DNA from: Microbulbifer harenosus | Lineage (GTDB): Bacteria; Pseudomonadota; Gammaproteobacteria; Pseudomonadales; Cellvibrionaceae | Direction of reading: 5' to 3' | DNA length: 64,000 nucleotides | NCBI RefSeq assembly: GCF_005771435.1 | Contig: NZ_VANI01000004.1 | Span: 310,001-374,000, forward strand | Part shown: one piece after another, positions 26,948 through 37,444 of the stretch | How positions within the stretch are numbered: position 1 is the stretch's first letter | Layout of the letters: every line of letters starts with the position of its first letter | Position numbers and translations under genes: made by a program | Notes under the pieces: model-generated | Database searches by the model: none | Seen by the model: only the letters and a program-made list of their open reading frames with translations | Told to the model about the DNA's origin: nothing

Positions 26948-28147
26948 ATGGTCGGTAGGAAGATAGTGGACCGTGCCACTATTATTTCGACTCCATTGAC
27001 GGAAGCACCGCTGTTGAAAGCCTATACCAAAGTGTCACCACTGCCAGTGGCGCGCGCCCGCGCACTGGTGCTTGCGCGCCAACATATCCACAACCCCTGG
27101 GATGGCAGCCTGGCGGATCTGATCACACACCTGGGCGCCCTGCAATTGGACGCCATTCAGGTGATCACCCGTGCCCACCTGCATCAACTGCACATCCGCC
27201 TGCCGCGGCTGCGGGAGGCAAAGTTGCTGGACACGCTGGAGCGGGCAGAACGTGAGCGGCAGATTTTCGAATACTGGTCCCACGCCGCCGCCTACCTGCC
27301 TGTGGAAGACTACCGTTTCGCGCGGGTGCGCATGGACCGCATCCGCAAGGGGCAGAATCACTGGTTCAAAAAAAACGCGAAGCTGTGCCGCTTCGTACTC
27401 GACCGCATTCGCGCCGAGGGCCCGCTGAAGGCGAGCGACTTTGTGCGCGCCAAGGGCGGCTGGTGGAGCTGGAGCGAGGAGAAAAAAGCGCTGGAGCAGC
27501 TGTTCCACGAAGGCGAGCTGATGGTGAGCCACCGCGAGGGCTTCCAGAAAGTGTTCGATCTGCCGGAGCGCCTGCTGCCTGCGAGCGTGACAACCGCCGC
27601 AGCCAGTGAAACCGAGTACGGGCAGCATCTCGTGCGCCGCTTCCTGCGCGCCCAGGGGCTCGGCCGCGCTGAGGAGATGAGTTATCTGCGCAAACACGAT
27701 AAACAATTGGTATTGGACGCGACCGCGGCAATGCTGAAGAGCGGCGAGCTGACTCCCGTTGGCAAGGAGTGGATGCTGACAGAGGACCTGGAAATGGACC
27801 CGCCAGCGGCACCGCGCAAGGTGCGGCTGCTGTCGCCCTTCGACCCGCTGGTACTGCAGCGCAAGCGCCTGAAGCGGCTGTTCGATTTTGACTATCAGCT
27901 GGAGTGCTATGTGCCGGGTCCCAAGCGCAAGTTCGGTTACTTCTGCCTACCGATCCTGTACCGGGACAGCTTTGCGGGGGTGGCGGACCTCAAGGCGGAC
28001 CGGGAGGCGGGCGTGCTGCGGGTCAAGGCGCTGCACTGGCGGCAGAAACCGGGGGCCGGATTACTGGCCGGATACAACAAGGCCCTGGGTGATTTTGCCC
28101 GCTATCACGGACTGGTCACCGAGGGCCCCTTAAACGCCACTGTGTAG
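26948..28147 (+). CDS. YcaQ/AlkX-like winged-helix DNA glycosylase
   Basis: The protein of about 399 residues belongs to the HTH_42 family. LQLDAIQVITRAHLHQL contains the QxD motif I associate with YcaQ (AlkX), which unhooks interstrand crosslinks and alkylated bases. Winged-helix segments follow and the C-terminal LLSPFDPLV is typical. The start is uncertain: TTG at 26939, ATG at 26948 and later GTG or TTG codons are all in frame and none has a good binding site. ATG 26948 is a compromise. It is divergent from the cyclase gene. Confidence 0.82.
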   Translation: MVGRKIVDRATIISTPLTEAPLLKAYTKVSPLPVARARALVLARQHIHNPWDGSLADLITHLGALQLDAIQVITRAHLHQLHIRLPRLREAKLLDTLERAERERQIFEYWSHAAAYLPVEDYRFARVRMDRIRKGQNHWFKKNAKLCRFVLDRIRAEGPLKASDFVRAKGGWWSWSEEKKALEQLFHEGELMVSHREGFQKVFDLPERLLPASVTTAAASETEYGQHLVRRFLRAQGLGRAEEMSYLRKHDKQLVLDATAAMLKSGELTPVGKEWMLTEDLEMDPPAAPRKVRLLSPFDPLVLQRKRLKRLFDFDYQLECYVPGPKRKFGYFCLPILYRDSFAGVADLKADREAGVLRVKALHWRQKPGAGLLAGYNKALGDFARYHGLVTEGPLNATV

Positions 28148-28173
28148 GTGGTTGTGTTTTTCCCGCCAGGGCT

Positions 28174-28830
28174 TCAGACCTGCACCACCACGTACACCTC
28201 GTGTCCGTCGCGCTGGGTGGGCATGAAGTAGTGGCCACCGTAGCGGTAGTACTGGATACCGTTGATCACTTCCGCGGTGTAACCCACCGGCAGTTCATTG
28301 ACCACCTGTCCCGGCGCGTAGGCCGGCTGAGTCGCACCCGCCACGGGGGCTGCAGCCACCGGTGCGGCGCTCGCGACTACGGTCGCCGGCTGTGGCACCA
28401 CAACATAGCGGCCCATGTGTGGCTGCCACTGGTAATAGGCACTGCCGTACTGGTAATAGGTGAATCCACCGATCTGTACCTGCACAGCGCTCGCCGGCAA
28501 GGTCACTACCGCCGCACCCAGCGGCGCATTCACCACCACGTAACCGGAAGGTGCCGGACGGTAGTAATAACCGCCGTGGTAGTAGTAGGGCACGCCGCCT
28601 ACCGCCAGGTTCACAAAGCCCGCCGGCAGTATGGGCACGGTAAAGCCAATGCCGATACGCGGACCGCGGTAACGCGGGCCCCAATAACCGTGGCGGTGGC
28701 CATGGCCGTAGCCGTGCCCGTGATAATGTCCCCGATGGCCTGAATGCGCATCGGCTGGTGCCGCAAAGGCAAAAGACAATAGAGCGACAAGTCCTGTTCC
28801 AAACAGTAGGAATTTGACTGCCTTGTTCAT
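28174..28830 (-). CDS. Secreted Tyr-rich protein with three ~40-residue repeats (DUF6515-like)
   Basis: The 218-residue protein has a signal peptide ending near FAAPADA, a His/Gly-rich stretch (HGHGYGHGHRHGYW) and three copies of a module of the form LPxxxVxVxxGxxYYxxxxxYYxxxxxxGYVVV, ending at about residues 106, 150 and 218. An Ala/Pro linker precedes the third. A protein at 35598-36332 carries two copies of the same module. It resembles the DUF6515 family. Function unknown; a periplasmic or surface protein is likely. The start is the ATG at 28830. Confidence 0.75.
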   Translation of the reverse strand: MNKAVKFLLFGTGLVALLSFAFAAPADAHSGHRGHYHGHGYGHGHRHGYWGPRYRGPRIGIGFTVPILPAGFVNLAVGGVPYYYHGGYYYRPAPSGYVVVNAPLGAAVVTLPASAVQVQIGGFTYYQYGSAYYQWQPHMGRYVVVPQPATVVASAAPVAAAPVAGATQPAYAPGQVVNELPVGYTAEVINGIQYYRYGGHYFMPTQRDGHEVYVVVQV

Positions 28831-29008
28831 GAAATCCCCCGCGAGCGAGTACTTACTATCTGGATAAATAATAACCGCATTCCCGGGCAGGCGCTACGCA
28901 ACGGCAGCGCTTGAACGTTAAGAATTGTCAGATCACCGCTAAAGTTATCCACAGGTACGGCGCCGGGCTATGGCAATTTTTCTGACCGCCCGGTGCTTTT
29001 CCACAGGG

Positions 29009-29881
29009 TCAGCGCTGGTTGCGCTGGACGATACCCATCAGTTTGTACAGCAGATGCGCCGCCCCAAACTCGTAGGCGTGGAAGCCTTCGATGGGTGCAA
29101 ACTCCAGCAGATCAAAGCCGATGATTTCCCGCTGTTTCGCCACCGATTCGAACAGGTTCAGTGTCTGATACCAGCCGAGGCCGCCGGGCACGGGAGTGCC
29201 GGTGGAGGGGAAGACCGACGGGTCCATGCCGTCGATGTCGAGGGTGAAGAACACTTTGCTGGGGAAGTTTTCCGGCAGCTCGAAGGACTGCACCTGGGTG
29301 GGCACCAGCTGGTGGGCATCCAAATAGCCGACGTTGTACTGCTTGCGCGCTTCCATCTCTTCTTCGCAGTAGGCGCGGATGCCGAGCTGGAAGAGCGGTA
29401 TGCCGGCTTCGCATACGAGGCGCATGACACTGGCGTGGCTGTGCTTGTGGCCTTCGTAGCGGTCGCGCAGGTCGGCGTGGGCGTCGATCTGCACCACACC
29501 GAAGTCGGTGATGCCGGCGTCCAGGTAGCCTTTGATGATGCCCCAGGTGACCGAGTGTTCGCCGCCGATGCCGACGGGCATTTTGCCCATGGCGAGGATC
29601 TCGCGGGTGGCGCTGGCGATGTTTTCCATGACCTGCTCGGCGGGGCCGCTGACATCTACGGCTTCGCGGGTGTAGATGCCGAGTTCGCAGGGGGAGGAGA
29701 AGTTGTCGAAGGTTTCCAGCTGGTGGGAGGCTTCGATGATCGCCGCCGGGCCCTTGCCCGTGCCGCCGCCGTAGGAGACGGTTTCCTCGTAGGGGATTGG
29801 CAGGATGTGGAACAGGGCTTCTTCCGGCTTCGGTTGTTCGATTTCGGAGCCCAGGAAAATGTTCGGGTCTTCTGTGTGCAT
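29009..29881 (-). CDS. speB: Agmatinase
   Basis: The 290-residue ureohydrolase shows the three manganese motifs GGEHSVT, DAHADLRDRYEGHKHSHA and DIDGMDPS. It hydrolyses agmatine to putrescine and urea. Agmatine would come from SpeA (33353-35275) and putrescine would feed carboxynorspermidine synthase and NspC, all on the same strand. The start is the ATG at 29881. It is separated from nspC by about 400 bases that hold elements E5 and E6, so co-transcription is uncertain. Confidence 0.93.
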   Translation of the reverse strand: MHTEDPNIFLGSEIEQPKPEEALFHILPIPYEETVSYGGGTGKGPAAIIEASHQLETFDNFSSPCELGIYTREAVDVSGPAEQVMENIASATREILAMGKMPVGIGGEHSVTWGIIKGYLDAGITDFGVVQIDAHADLRDRYEGHKHSHASVMRLVCEAGIPLFQLGIRAYCEEEMEARKQYNVGYLDAHQLVPTQVQSFELPENFPSKVFFTLDIDGMDPSVFPSTGTPVPGGLGWYQTLNLFESVAKQREIIGFDLLEFAPIEGFHAYEFGAAHLLYKLMGIVQRNQR

Positions 29882-29943
29882 GGTTTTAATCTCTGGTGCT
29901 GCGGTCTGGCCCTGTTTGGTGCCTTGATTGACCTGCTGTGGCG

Positions 29944-30055
29944 GCCGAGCACCGGGGATCTGTTTTCAAAACCGCTGTGAATACATCCCTGTACGCTGCG
30001 TCGGCGACGTCCATGTCGCCGACGCTTTTGAAAACAGATCCCCGGCACTCGGCCT
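29944..30055 (+). repeat. Covarying intergenic element E5 (type 2)
   Basis: Arms are 29944-29972 and 30027-30055. The arm core is GGGGATCTGTTTTCAAAA. The module is CGCTGTGAATACATCCCTGT, with TA/TA in place of CC/GG around CATCCCTG. The inner hairpin is GCGTCGGCGAC..GTCGCCGACGC. It faces E6. Confidence 0.9.
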
Positions 30056-30120
30056 TCGCATCACGTTTACTACTTCGTAGCCTCAAGACGATCTAACGAA
30101 GTCTCTAATTTGGAATTTAA

Positions 30121-30231
30121 GGAAAAGTACCGGGTACAGGTTTTCGGGAGCGTCGCAAACAGGAAGTTTGCGCCGCAGCGCCCAGGGATGGGTTCACAGC
30201 GGTCCCGAAAACCTGTACCCGGTGCTTTTCC
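30121..30231 (-). repeat. Covarying intergenic element E6 (type 1)
   Basis: Arms are 30121-30149 and 30203-30231. The arm core is GGGTACAGGTTTTCGGGA. On the minus strand the module is GTGAACCCATCCCTGGGCGC and the inner hairpin is CGCAAAC..GTTTGCG, with loop variant TTCCT. It is head-to-head with E5. Confidence 0.9.
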
Positions 30232-30277
30232 GCCACCGCACCTGCTACCAAGCGAGAAGCGGCGGGTTCGAGCAAAA

Positions 30278-31471
30278 TCAGGAAAGGCGACCCTTAAAGT
30301 CCTCGTATCCAAACTCTTTAACGACCCGAAGTTCATCGGTATCGGAGTTCCACAAAGCAATCGAAGGCAGTGGGATGCCGTTAAAGGTGTTGGTCTTGAC
30401 CATGGTGTAGTAGGCCATCTCCTCAAACACAATCCGGTCGCCGATTTTCAGCGGATCGGCAAAACTGTATTCGCCAATGCGATCGCCGGCGAGACAGCTC
30501 TGTCCGCCCAGCTGGTAGCTGTGTGGCAACTCGCCCGGCAGCGACGCGCCGGTGATTTCCGGGCGATACGGCATCTCGATCACATCCGGCATGTGGCAGG
30601 TGGCCGACACATCGAGGATCGCCTGATTCTTTCCATTCCAGGTCAAATCCACAACCTCGCCCACCAGCACACCGCAGAACAGCGCAACCGCTTCACCGGG
30701 TTCCAGATAAACCTGCACATCGTGCTTTTCGGAAAACGCCTTTACCGCTGCAATCAGCTCTTCCACCTGATAATCACAGCGGGTGATGTGGTGGCCACCG
30801 CCGAAGTTGATCCACGCCATCTGCGGAATCAGATCGCCAAATTTTTCCTCTACCGCCGCAATCGTGCGCTCCAGCGGTTTGAAATCCTGTTCACATAAAG
30901 TGTGGAAATGCAGGCCGCTGATGCCGGTGAGATCCTCGCCGTCAAACAGTGAGCGCACGATGCCCAGGCGCGAGCAGGGCGCGCAGGGATCGTAAATCGG
31001 TGTGTGGCCCTCGGAGTGTTCCGGGTTGATACGCAGGCCGAATTGCAGTTCCGGGCGTTTTTTTTGCGCGTCCAGGCACAGTGACTTGTAGCGTTTCCAC
31101 TGCGAAAACGAATTGAAAATCACGTGGTGGGCAAACTCGAGGATTTCCTTCAGCTCCTGCTCCTTGTAGCCGGCGCTGAACACGTGAACTTCCTTGCCGA
31201 GATCCTTGCCGCCGTACTCCTCGAATCCCAACCTGGCTTCGTTAATACCACTGGCGCAGGTGCCGGAGAGATACTCGGCAACGATGTGCCCGACGCTGAA
31301 CATGGAAAACGCTTTCAGCGCGGCCAGTACCTTGGCGCCGCTGCGTTTCTGTACATCGGCCAGGACTTCGAGGTTGTCGCGCAGGGCGATTTCGTCCACC
31401 ACGAAACAGGGCGTGGTTACGCGGGTTGGGTCGAATTCGCCGAAGTAGTCTTTGCGGGGGGTTAAATCCAT
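30278..31471 (-). CDS. nspC: Carboxynorspermidine/carboxyspermidine decarboxylase
   Basis: The 397-residue PLP enzyme has the alanine-racemase-like fold of the Orn/Lys/Arg decarboxylase group. The PLP lysine is K53 in ALKAFS, and SGLHFHTLCEQ and NFGGGHHIT are family motifs. It decarboxylates carboxyspermidine to spermidine (or carboxynorspermidine to norspermidine). The partner carboxynorspermidine synthase gene lies 175 bases upstream, with a REP pair between. Putrescine from SpeA/SpeB makes spermidine the likelier product. The start is the ATG at 31471. Confidence 0.94.
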   Translation of the reverse strand: MDLTPRKDYFGEFDPTRVTTPCFVVDEIALRDNLEVLADVQKRSGAKVLAALKAFSMFSVGHIVAEYLSGTCASGINEARLGFEEYGGKDLGKEVHVFSAGYKEQELKEILEFAHHVIFNSFSQWKRYKSLCLDAQKKRPELQFGLRINPEHSEGHTPIYDPCAPCSRLGIVRSLFDGEDLTGISGLHFHTLCEQDFKPLERTIAAVEEKFGDLIPQMAWINFGGGHHITRCDYQVEELIAAVKAFSEKHDVQVYLEPGEAVALFCGVLVGEVVDLTWNGKNQAILDVSATCHMPDVIEMPYRPEITGASLPGELPHSYQLGGQSCLAGDRIGEYSFADPLKIGDRIVFEEMAYYTMVKTNTFNGIPLPSIALWNSDTDELRVVKEFGYEDFKGRLS

Positions 31472-31534
31472 TGCGAGGTGCCCATCGTCCGGAAATGTTG
31501 GGCACGCTGCGCTTTGCCCAACCTACGTAATCTC

Positions 31535-31602
31535 TGTAGGAGCCTGCTTGCAGGCGAACGGGCGTGGTGCCGGGTTCGTTCGCCTGCAGGCAGGCTCCTA
31601 CA
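31535..31602. repeat. REP-type inverted repeat (GTAGGAG family, copy 3)
   Basis: Arms 31535-31560 and 31577-31602 are 26 bp with one mismatch, with core GTAGGAGCCTGCTTGCAGGC. It lies between nspC and the synthase gene, as at 890-948. Confidence 0.85.
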
Positions 31603-31616
31603 GGGTGGTCAATGTC

Positions 31617-31636
31617 ATGCCGGCGCAGGCCGGCAT
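31617..31636. repeat. Short palindrome ATGCCGGC..GCCGGCAT
   Basis: The 8-bp arms 31617-31624 and 31629-31636 flank GCAG and are followed by ATCCAGGG. This resembles a widespread proteobacterial intergenic palindrome. It lies just 3' of the carboxynorspermidine synthase gene on the minus strand. Confidence 0.6.
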
Positions 31637-31646
31637 CCAGGGAATA

Positions 31647-32846
<1,200 letters not shown>

Positions 32847-32911
32847 TTATTTCTCCCTTTTTTGGGTGCTAACGGGGTTCGGGGCCCCGCTAGATGGTTA
32901 CCGGGCGGGCC

Positions 32912-33066
32912 TGCTGCCGGGATTTGTTTGCGGGACACGCCGTAAACCACCATCTGACCGCCATGGATGGCGGAAATGCAGATTTTGCAGGAGCAAAAAT
33001 CTGCCCTGGGGGCTCGGCTGCGGCCATCCAGGCCGCAGACGGTCCCGCAAACAAATCCCGGCAGCA
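32912..33066 (+). repeat. Covarying intergenic element E7 (enlarged type 3)
   Basis: The 24-bp arms 32912-32935 and 33043-33066 are perfect, with core TGCTGCCGGGATTTGTTTGC. The interior is 107 bases rather than about 54 and holds three nested hairpins: CCGCCAT..ATGGCGG, GCAGATTTTGC..GCAAAAATCTGC and CTGCGGCC..GGCCGCAG. The conserved CCATC..CCTGGGGGCT module is split by the first two. It faces E8. Confidence 0.85.
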
Positions 33067-33143
33067 CGCCCTTCGCATTAAATCGCGTACTCCGACACTA
33101 GCAACGCAGTGCATCGCTACGAAGTGCAGAAATTTAAAGTTAA

Positions 33144-33255
33144 GGCGGAGTGATGGGGATCTGTTTTCAAAAGCGTCGGCGACAGGGATGTCGCCGACGC
33201 AGCGTACAGGGACGTATTTACAGCGGTTTTGAAAACAGATACCCAGCGCTCTGCC
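33144..33255 (-). repeat. Covarying intergenic element E8 (type 2)
   Basis: Arms are 33144-33172 and 33227-33255. The arm core is GGGGATCTGTTTTCAAAA. On the minus strand the module is CGCTGTAAATACGTCCCTGT and the inner hairpin is GCGTCGGCGAC..GTCGCCGACGC. Head-to-head with E7. Confidence 0.9.
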
Positions 33256-33352
33256 GCCACCGGACCAGCGAAAGAACTCGGTCTCCGCCGCCCTAGCAAC
33301 AAGGTGGAGAGGCCATTTACCAATCCACCTAAAGAAAATTCCAACTAAAAAA

Positions 33353-35275
33353 TCATTTCTCGAAGTAGGTATACCCACTCATGCTCGCCGTATAAGTGTG
33401 CAGAATTTCCTTGCGCTGCTGCGCGGTAATTCTGCCACTCTTCACTGCGCTCTCCGCCAGCTTGCGGAAACGCTCGAACAGGTCCTGCGGCGAATACTCA
33501 ACATAGCTCAACACATCGGCAATGCTGTCACCGTGAATCTCACGGCTGTAATTCACATGGCCGTCTTCCTCAATGTGCACACTCACCACATTGGTATCGC
33601 CAAACAGATTGTGCAAGTCGCCCAGAGTCTCCTGGTACGCGCCAACCAGGAACGCCCCGAGAATATACTCCTCGCCATCCTTCAGCGCATGCAGCGGCAG
33701 CGTCTTGCGCACATCCTGACGGTCGATGAAACGGTCGATCTTGCCGTCGCAGTCGCAAGTAATATCCGCAATGATCGCCGAGCGCGTCGGCGCCTCATCC
33801 AGGCGGTGTACCGGCGCCAGCGGGAACAGCTGGTCGATGGCCCAGATATCCGGCAGCGACTGGAACACACTCATGTTCGCGTAGTAAATGTCCGACAGCA
33901 CCTCCGGCAGCGCCTGCAGGTCCATCGGGATTTCCTCAACCTCGTCCAGCAGTTTGCGGATCTTCTGCGCGCATTGCAAAAACAGGTTCTCCGCCAGCGC
34001 GCGGTCCCGCAGGCTCACCTGACCGTGCAGATACAGCGCGCGGATCTCATCGCGGTAGTAGAGCGCATCATTGTAGCTCTCCTGCAGATTCTTCAGCGCC
34101 ACATTCTTCAGCGCATGCTGCAGGTACTTCAGCATCGGGTGCGCGTCCTCGCCGATCTGGTCGTCCTCAAGCTCAATGGGCTCAAAGCTGGTGGTGTCCA
34201 GGATGTTGAACAGCAGCACCGACGAATAGGCTACCGTCGCGCGGCCCGACTCGGTAATGATTACCGGGTGTTCCACGCCCTCGCTGTCCATGGTGCCCAT
34301 GATGGCTTCCACCACGTCCACGCAGTACTCGTCCAGCGAGTAGTTCTTGGAATGGGTGTAGTTGGTCTTGGAGCCGTCGTAGTCCACCGCCAGGCCGCCG
34401 CCCAGGTCCAGAAAACCCATGGCCGCGCCTTCTTCCACCAGGTCCGCGTAGTAGCGGCAGGCCTCCAGCACGCCGGTACGGATATCGCGGATGTTCGGCA
34501 CCTGTGAGCCCAGATGGTAGTGCAGCAGCTTCAGGCAGTGCAGCATGTTGTGGTCGCGCAGTTTGTCGACCATCGCGATCAGGTCGTTACTGCCGAGGCC
34601 GAAAATGCTGCGGTCGCCACTGGTGGCGTTCCAGTAGCCGCCCACCTTGCTCGCCAGCTTCACGCGCACGCCGATATTGGGCTCCACCTGCTCGCGCTCG
34701 GCACAGCGGATAATGGTGTCCACCTCAGAGGGCGTCTCCACGACGAAGAACACCTGCACGCCAAGGCGCTGGGCCTGCAGGCCCAGATTGATGAACTCCT
34801 CATCCTTATACCCGTTGCACACGATCAGTGCCTCGGTGTTGTCGAGGATCGACAGTGCCGCGATCAGCTCTGCCTTGCTGCCCGCCTCCAGGCCGTGGCC
34901 GAACTGGCGGCCGACCTTGGCGATCTCCTCGATCACCTGGCACTGCTGGTTCACCTTGATCGGGAACACGCCGCGGAACTTGTTGCGGTAGCCGCAGCTC
35001 TCGATGGCGCTGCGGAAAGAATTGTTGATGCGCGCCACCTGTGCCTCGAGCAGATTCTCGAAGCGTACCAGCAGCGGCATGCCAAGACCGCGGGCATTGG
35101 CGCCGTGGGCGATGTCCATCAGCGACACGGAATGCGTGGTGCCAGCGGTGTTCGTTACCTCAACCGTGATCTCACCGGAGTCGTTCAAATTGAAATAGCC
35201 GGCACCCCAGTTGCGGATGCCATAGAGATCTGCGGAATCTTCGCAGGTCCAGTTTTCGATCTGTTGCTGTTTCAT
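33353..35275 (-). CDS. speA: Biosynthetic arginine decarboxylase
   Basis: The 640-residue PLP decarboxylase has the length and order of the SpeA type: the PLP lysine in FPIKVNQQ near residue 103, HYHLGSQ, FLDLGGGLAVDYDGS and ESGRATVAY. It converts arginine to agmatine and CO2. SpeB then gives putrescine. The ATG at 35275 (MKQQQIENWTCEDS) has GAGG upstream and matches usual SpeA starts. An in-frame ORF to 35353 has no support. It is the first gene of the polyamine set. Confidence 0.96.
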   Translation of the reverse strand: MKQQQIENWTCEDSADLYGIRNWGAGYFNLNDSGEITVEVTNTAGTTHSVSLMDIAHGANARGLGMPLLVRFENLLEAQVARINNSFRSAIESCGYRNKFRGVFPIKVNQQCQVIEEIAKVGRQFGHGLEAGSKAELIAALSILDNTEALIVCNGYKDEEFINLGLQAQRLGVQVFFVVETPSEVDTIIRCAEREQVEPNIGVRVKLASKVGGYWNATSGDRSIFGLGSNDLIAMVDKLRDHNMLHCLKLLHYHLGSQVPNIRDIRTGVLEACRYYADLVEEGAAMGFLDLGGGLAVDYDGSKTNYTHSKNYSLDEYCVDVVEAIMGTMDSEGVEHPVIITESGRATVAYSSVLLFNILDTTSFEPIELEDDQIGEDAHPMLKYLQHALKNVALKNLQESYNDALYYRDEIRALYLHGQVSLRDRALAENLFLQCAQKIRKLLDEVEEIPMDLQALPEVLSDIYYANMSVFQSLPDIWAIDQLFPLAPVHRLDEAPTRSAIIADITCDCDGKIDRFIDRQDVRKTLPLHALKDGEEYILGAFLVGAYQETLGDLHNLFGDTNVVSVHIEEDGHVNYSREIHGDSIADVLSYVEYSPQDLFERFRKLAESAVKSGRITAQQRKEILHTYTASMSGYTYFEK

Positions 35276-35483
35276 GGCGCCTCGTTCGTGAAATGAGGGA
35301 CGGTAAGGGTAATCAGGGGCGCGAATCTTGGGGCCTGAGTATGTGGAAAGCAATAACTATAGAAAAGAAAAATGGCCGTTTTTTAAAGGATAAAACTAAA
35401 TTTTTATTCGGTTTATTAGTCGAAAATAAACTATAGCGCCGGATTCCTGCCAGCCCAATAGGAGAAAAATTTCGTCGCAGCAA
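35276..35483. other. AT-rich stretch upstream of speA
   Basis: Bases about 35340-35470 are strikingly AT-rich for this window and must hold the minus-strand promoter of speA. No single -35/-10 pair stands out. No gene or repeat is visible. Confidence 0.4.
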
Positions 35484-35510
35484 TAAAAAAGGCGACTCCG
35501 AGGAGTCGCC
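35484..35510 (-). terminator. Rho-independent terminator downstream of the Arg/His-rich protein gene
   Basis: On the minus strand, a 9-bp stem GGCGACTCC/GGAGTCGCC (35491-35510) with a 2-base loop is followed by a run of U (35484-35490). It would end transcription of the gene at 35598-36332 before the speA promoter. Confidence 0.85.
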
Positions 35511-35597
35511 AGGGGCAACAACCGGACTTTCATCCGGTTTTGGGGTTGGATGTGACAATCCGTCCTGTGAGACAGGGTGTGCGTTGCGAGTACTGAT

Positions 35598-36332
35598 TCA
35601 GAGAAAGCCGGGGTTGGGCACGACCAGGTAGCCACGGCGGTGATCGTCCCAGCGGTAGTAGGTGTCATAGGCCACGTAGTAGCTGAGGCCGTTGAAACTG
35701 ACGTTCACCGCGGTGCCTGGCAGGGCCTGCACAAAGGCGCCGACCGGCGCTTGTGCCACCACATAGCCAGCGCCGTAGGGGCGGTAGAAAATGCCCTCAC
35801 TGAAGTAGTAACCCAGGCCGCCAAAACTCAGGCTCACGTAAGTCCTGGGCAGGCGTGTCCAGCGGTAACCGTAGCCGTAGTGCGCCGGGCGCCAGCGGTG
35901 CTTGTGTGGCAGATGCACCGGGCGGTGGGGCTTGTGATGGCCGTGACCGCGATCGTGACCGTGTCCGTGTCCGTGTCCATGTCCATGTCCATGACCGCGA
36001 TCGTGGTGGCCGTGGCGGTTCCTGTCGTAGCGCGGGTCGTAGCCGACATATTTGACGAACTTGTGGTCGTCCTTGTCCCGGCGGTGATCGCGGCGATCGT
36101 TGCGTCTGTCTTCGCGTCGTTCCTCTCTTCTTTCTTCCCGCCGCGCTTCACGCTTGTTCTCGCGGTGCTGTTCACGCCGCTCCGCGCGCCACTCATCGCG
36201 GCGGTCGCGCTGTTGCTGCACGAACTGGCGGCGGTGGTCGTTGTTGTGGTGGCGCTCGTCCCTGTCTGCCAGCGCCGGCACAGCGCCGAGCAGCAGGCTG
36301 GCGGCGGTAACGGCTGAGATCAGTGTTTTCAT
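35598..36332 (-). CDS. Secreted Arg/Glu- and His/Gly-rich protein with two ~40-residue Tyr-rich repeats (DUF6515-like)
   Basis: The 244-residue protein has a signal peptide (MKTLISAVTAASLLLGAVPA), a long charged stretch of REERR/DRR repeats (about 30-95) likely to be helical, a His/Gly run (HGHGHGHGHGHGH) that could bind metal, and a C-terminal domain of two modules, LPRTYVSLSFGGLGYYF.. and LPGTAVNVSFNGLSYYV... The C-terminal modules match those of the protein at 28174-28830. Function unknown; periplasmic. The start is the ATG at 36332, divergent from panC. A terminator follows at 35484-35510. Confidence 0.75.
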   Translation of the reverse strand: MKTLISAVTAASLLLGAVPALADRDERHHNNDHRRQFVQQQRDRRDEWRAERREQHRENKREARREERREERREDRRNDRRDHRRDKDDHKFVKYVGYDPRYDRNRHGHHDRGHGHGHGHGHGHGHDRGHGHHKPHRPVHLPHKHRWRPAHYGYGYRWTRLPRTYVSLSFGGLGYYFSEGIFYRPYGAGYVVAQAPVGAFVQALPGTAVNVSFNGLSYYVAYDTYYRWDDHRRGYLVVPNPGFL

Positions 36333-36562
36333 GGTCGCTCTCCACGGCCGCCGGGGCGGCTTCAGGGGTGTTTTCTCTTACTGTGGGAGCCATTCTGTTC
36401 CCTGTACACTGAATCCTTCCTGAACCGTCCCGGGTAATTTGCCTACCGGTGCACGAAAAACCGAATTTGACGGCGGTTTTTTGACTGCTTGCAGCGCATT
36501 TGTTCCCACCGGCGCCGGGGGGTAAGATGCCGCGCGTAGCAACCTCTGGCGGAACTCCGGCA

Positions 36563-37411
36563 ATGCAAGTTTTTCACCACGTGGCCAGTCTGCGCGAAGC
36601 GCTGACCGCGGCCCGCCGCGACGGCAAGACCATCGGCTTTGTACCCACCATGGGCAACCTGCACGACGCCCATATCGAGCTGGTCAAGCGCGCCCAGCAA
36701 TTGTGTGACGTGGTGGTCGTGTCCATCTTCGTCAACCGTCTGCAGTTCGGCCTGAACGAGGACTGGGACAAGTACCCGCGCACCATGGAGCAGGACATGG
36801 CGCGCCTGCGCGCGGCCAACTGCGATTTCCTGTTCCACCCGGACGAGAGCGAAATCTATCCCAATGGCATGGACCAGCAGACCAAGGTGATCTGCCCGGC
36901 GATGACCGACGTGCTGTGCGGCGCGAGCCGTCCGGGGCACTTTGAAGGTGTCACCACGGTGGTGGCGAAGCTGTTCAATATCGTGCAGCCGGACAAGGCC
37001 ATCTTCGGCATCAAGGATTTCCAGCAGCTGGCGGTGATCCGCCGCATGGTGGAGGATCTGTGCATGCCGGTGGAAATCGTGGCGGCACCGGTGCACCGCG
37101 AGGACGACGGCCTGGCGATGAGCTCGCGCAACGGTTATCTCACGGAGGAGGAGCGCCCGAAGGTGGCGATCCTGAACCAGACGTTGAACTGGGCGCGCTC
37201 GGAGATTGAAAAAGGTCGGCGTGATTTTGCTGAGCTGGAGGCGGAATCGAAATCCCGCATTGAGAACGCGGGTTTCCGGGTGGATTATTTCTCCATCTGC
37301 AATAGCCGCGACCTGCAACCGGCGGCGCACGACGATCGCGAGATCACTTTGCTGGGTGCGATGTACACCGCCGGTGCGCGCCTGATCGACAACGTTTCTC
37401 TGAAAATATAG
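36563..37411 (+). CDS. panC: Pantothenate synthetase
   Basis: The 282-residue protein joins pantoate and beta-alanine using ATP. It shows [39 protein letters not shown] and SSRNGYL. Two signature positions differ from the usual form: HDAH where HxGH is common, and FVNRLQF where FVNP(T/M)QF is common, although I recall the latter variant in betaproteobacterial PanC. The ATG at 36563 gives the usual N-terminus. The longer frame to 36500 is not used. PanD, which supplies beta-alanine, follows 33 bases later. Confidence 0.93.
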   Translation: MQVFHHVASLREALTAARRDGKTIGFVPTMGNLHDAHIELVKRAQQLCDVVVVSIFVNRLQFGLNEDWDKYPRTMEQDMARLRAANCDFLFHPDESEIYPNGMDQQTKVICPAMTDVLCGASRPGHFEGVTTVVAKLFNIVQPDKAIFGIKDFQQLAVIRRMVEDLCMPVEIVAAPVHREDDGLAMSSRNGYLTEEERPKVAILNQTLNWARSEIEKGRRDFAELEAESKSRIENAGFRVDYFSICNSRDLQPAAHDDREITLLGAMYTAGARLIDNVSLKI

Positions 37412-37444
37412 TTTCCCTGAGTATGTGACGGGAGGATTCTGCTG

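Noticed and set aside
35519..35545. AACCGGA..TCCGGTTTT hairpin beside the terminator at 35484
   Set aside because: It has a T-run only on the plus strand, where no gene ends.
36563..37411. PanC with HDAH and FVNRLQF as possibly inactive
   Set aside because: Other catalytic segments are intact and I recall the FVNRLQF form from active betaproteobacterial enzymes, so loss of function is not supported.
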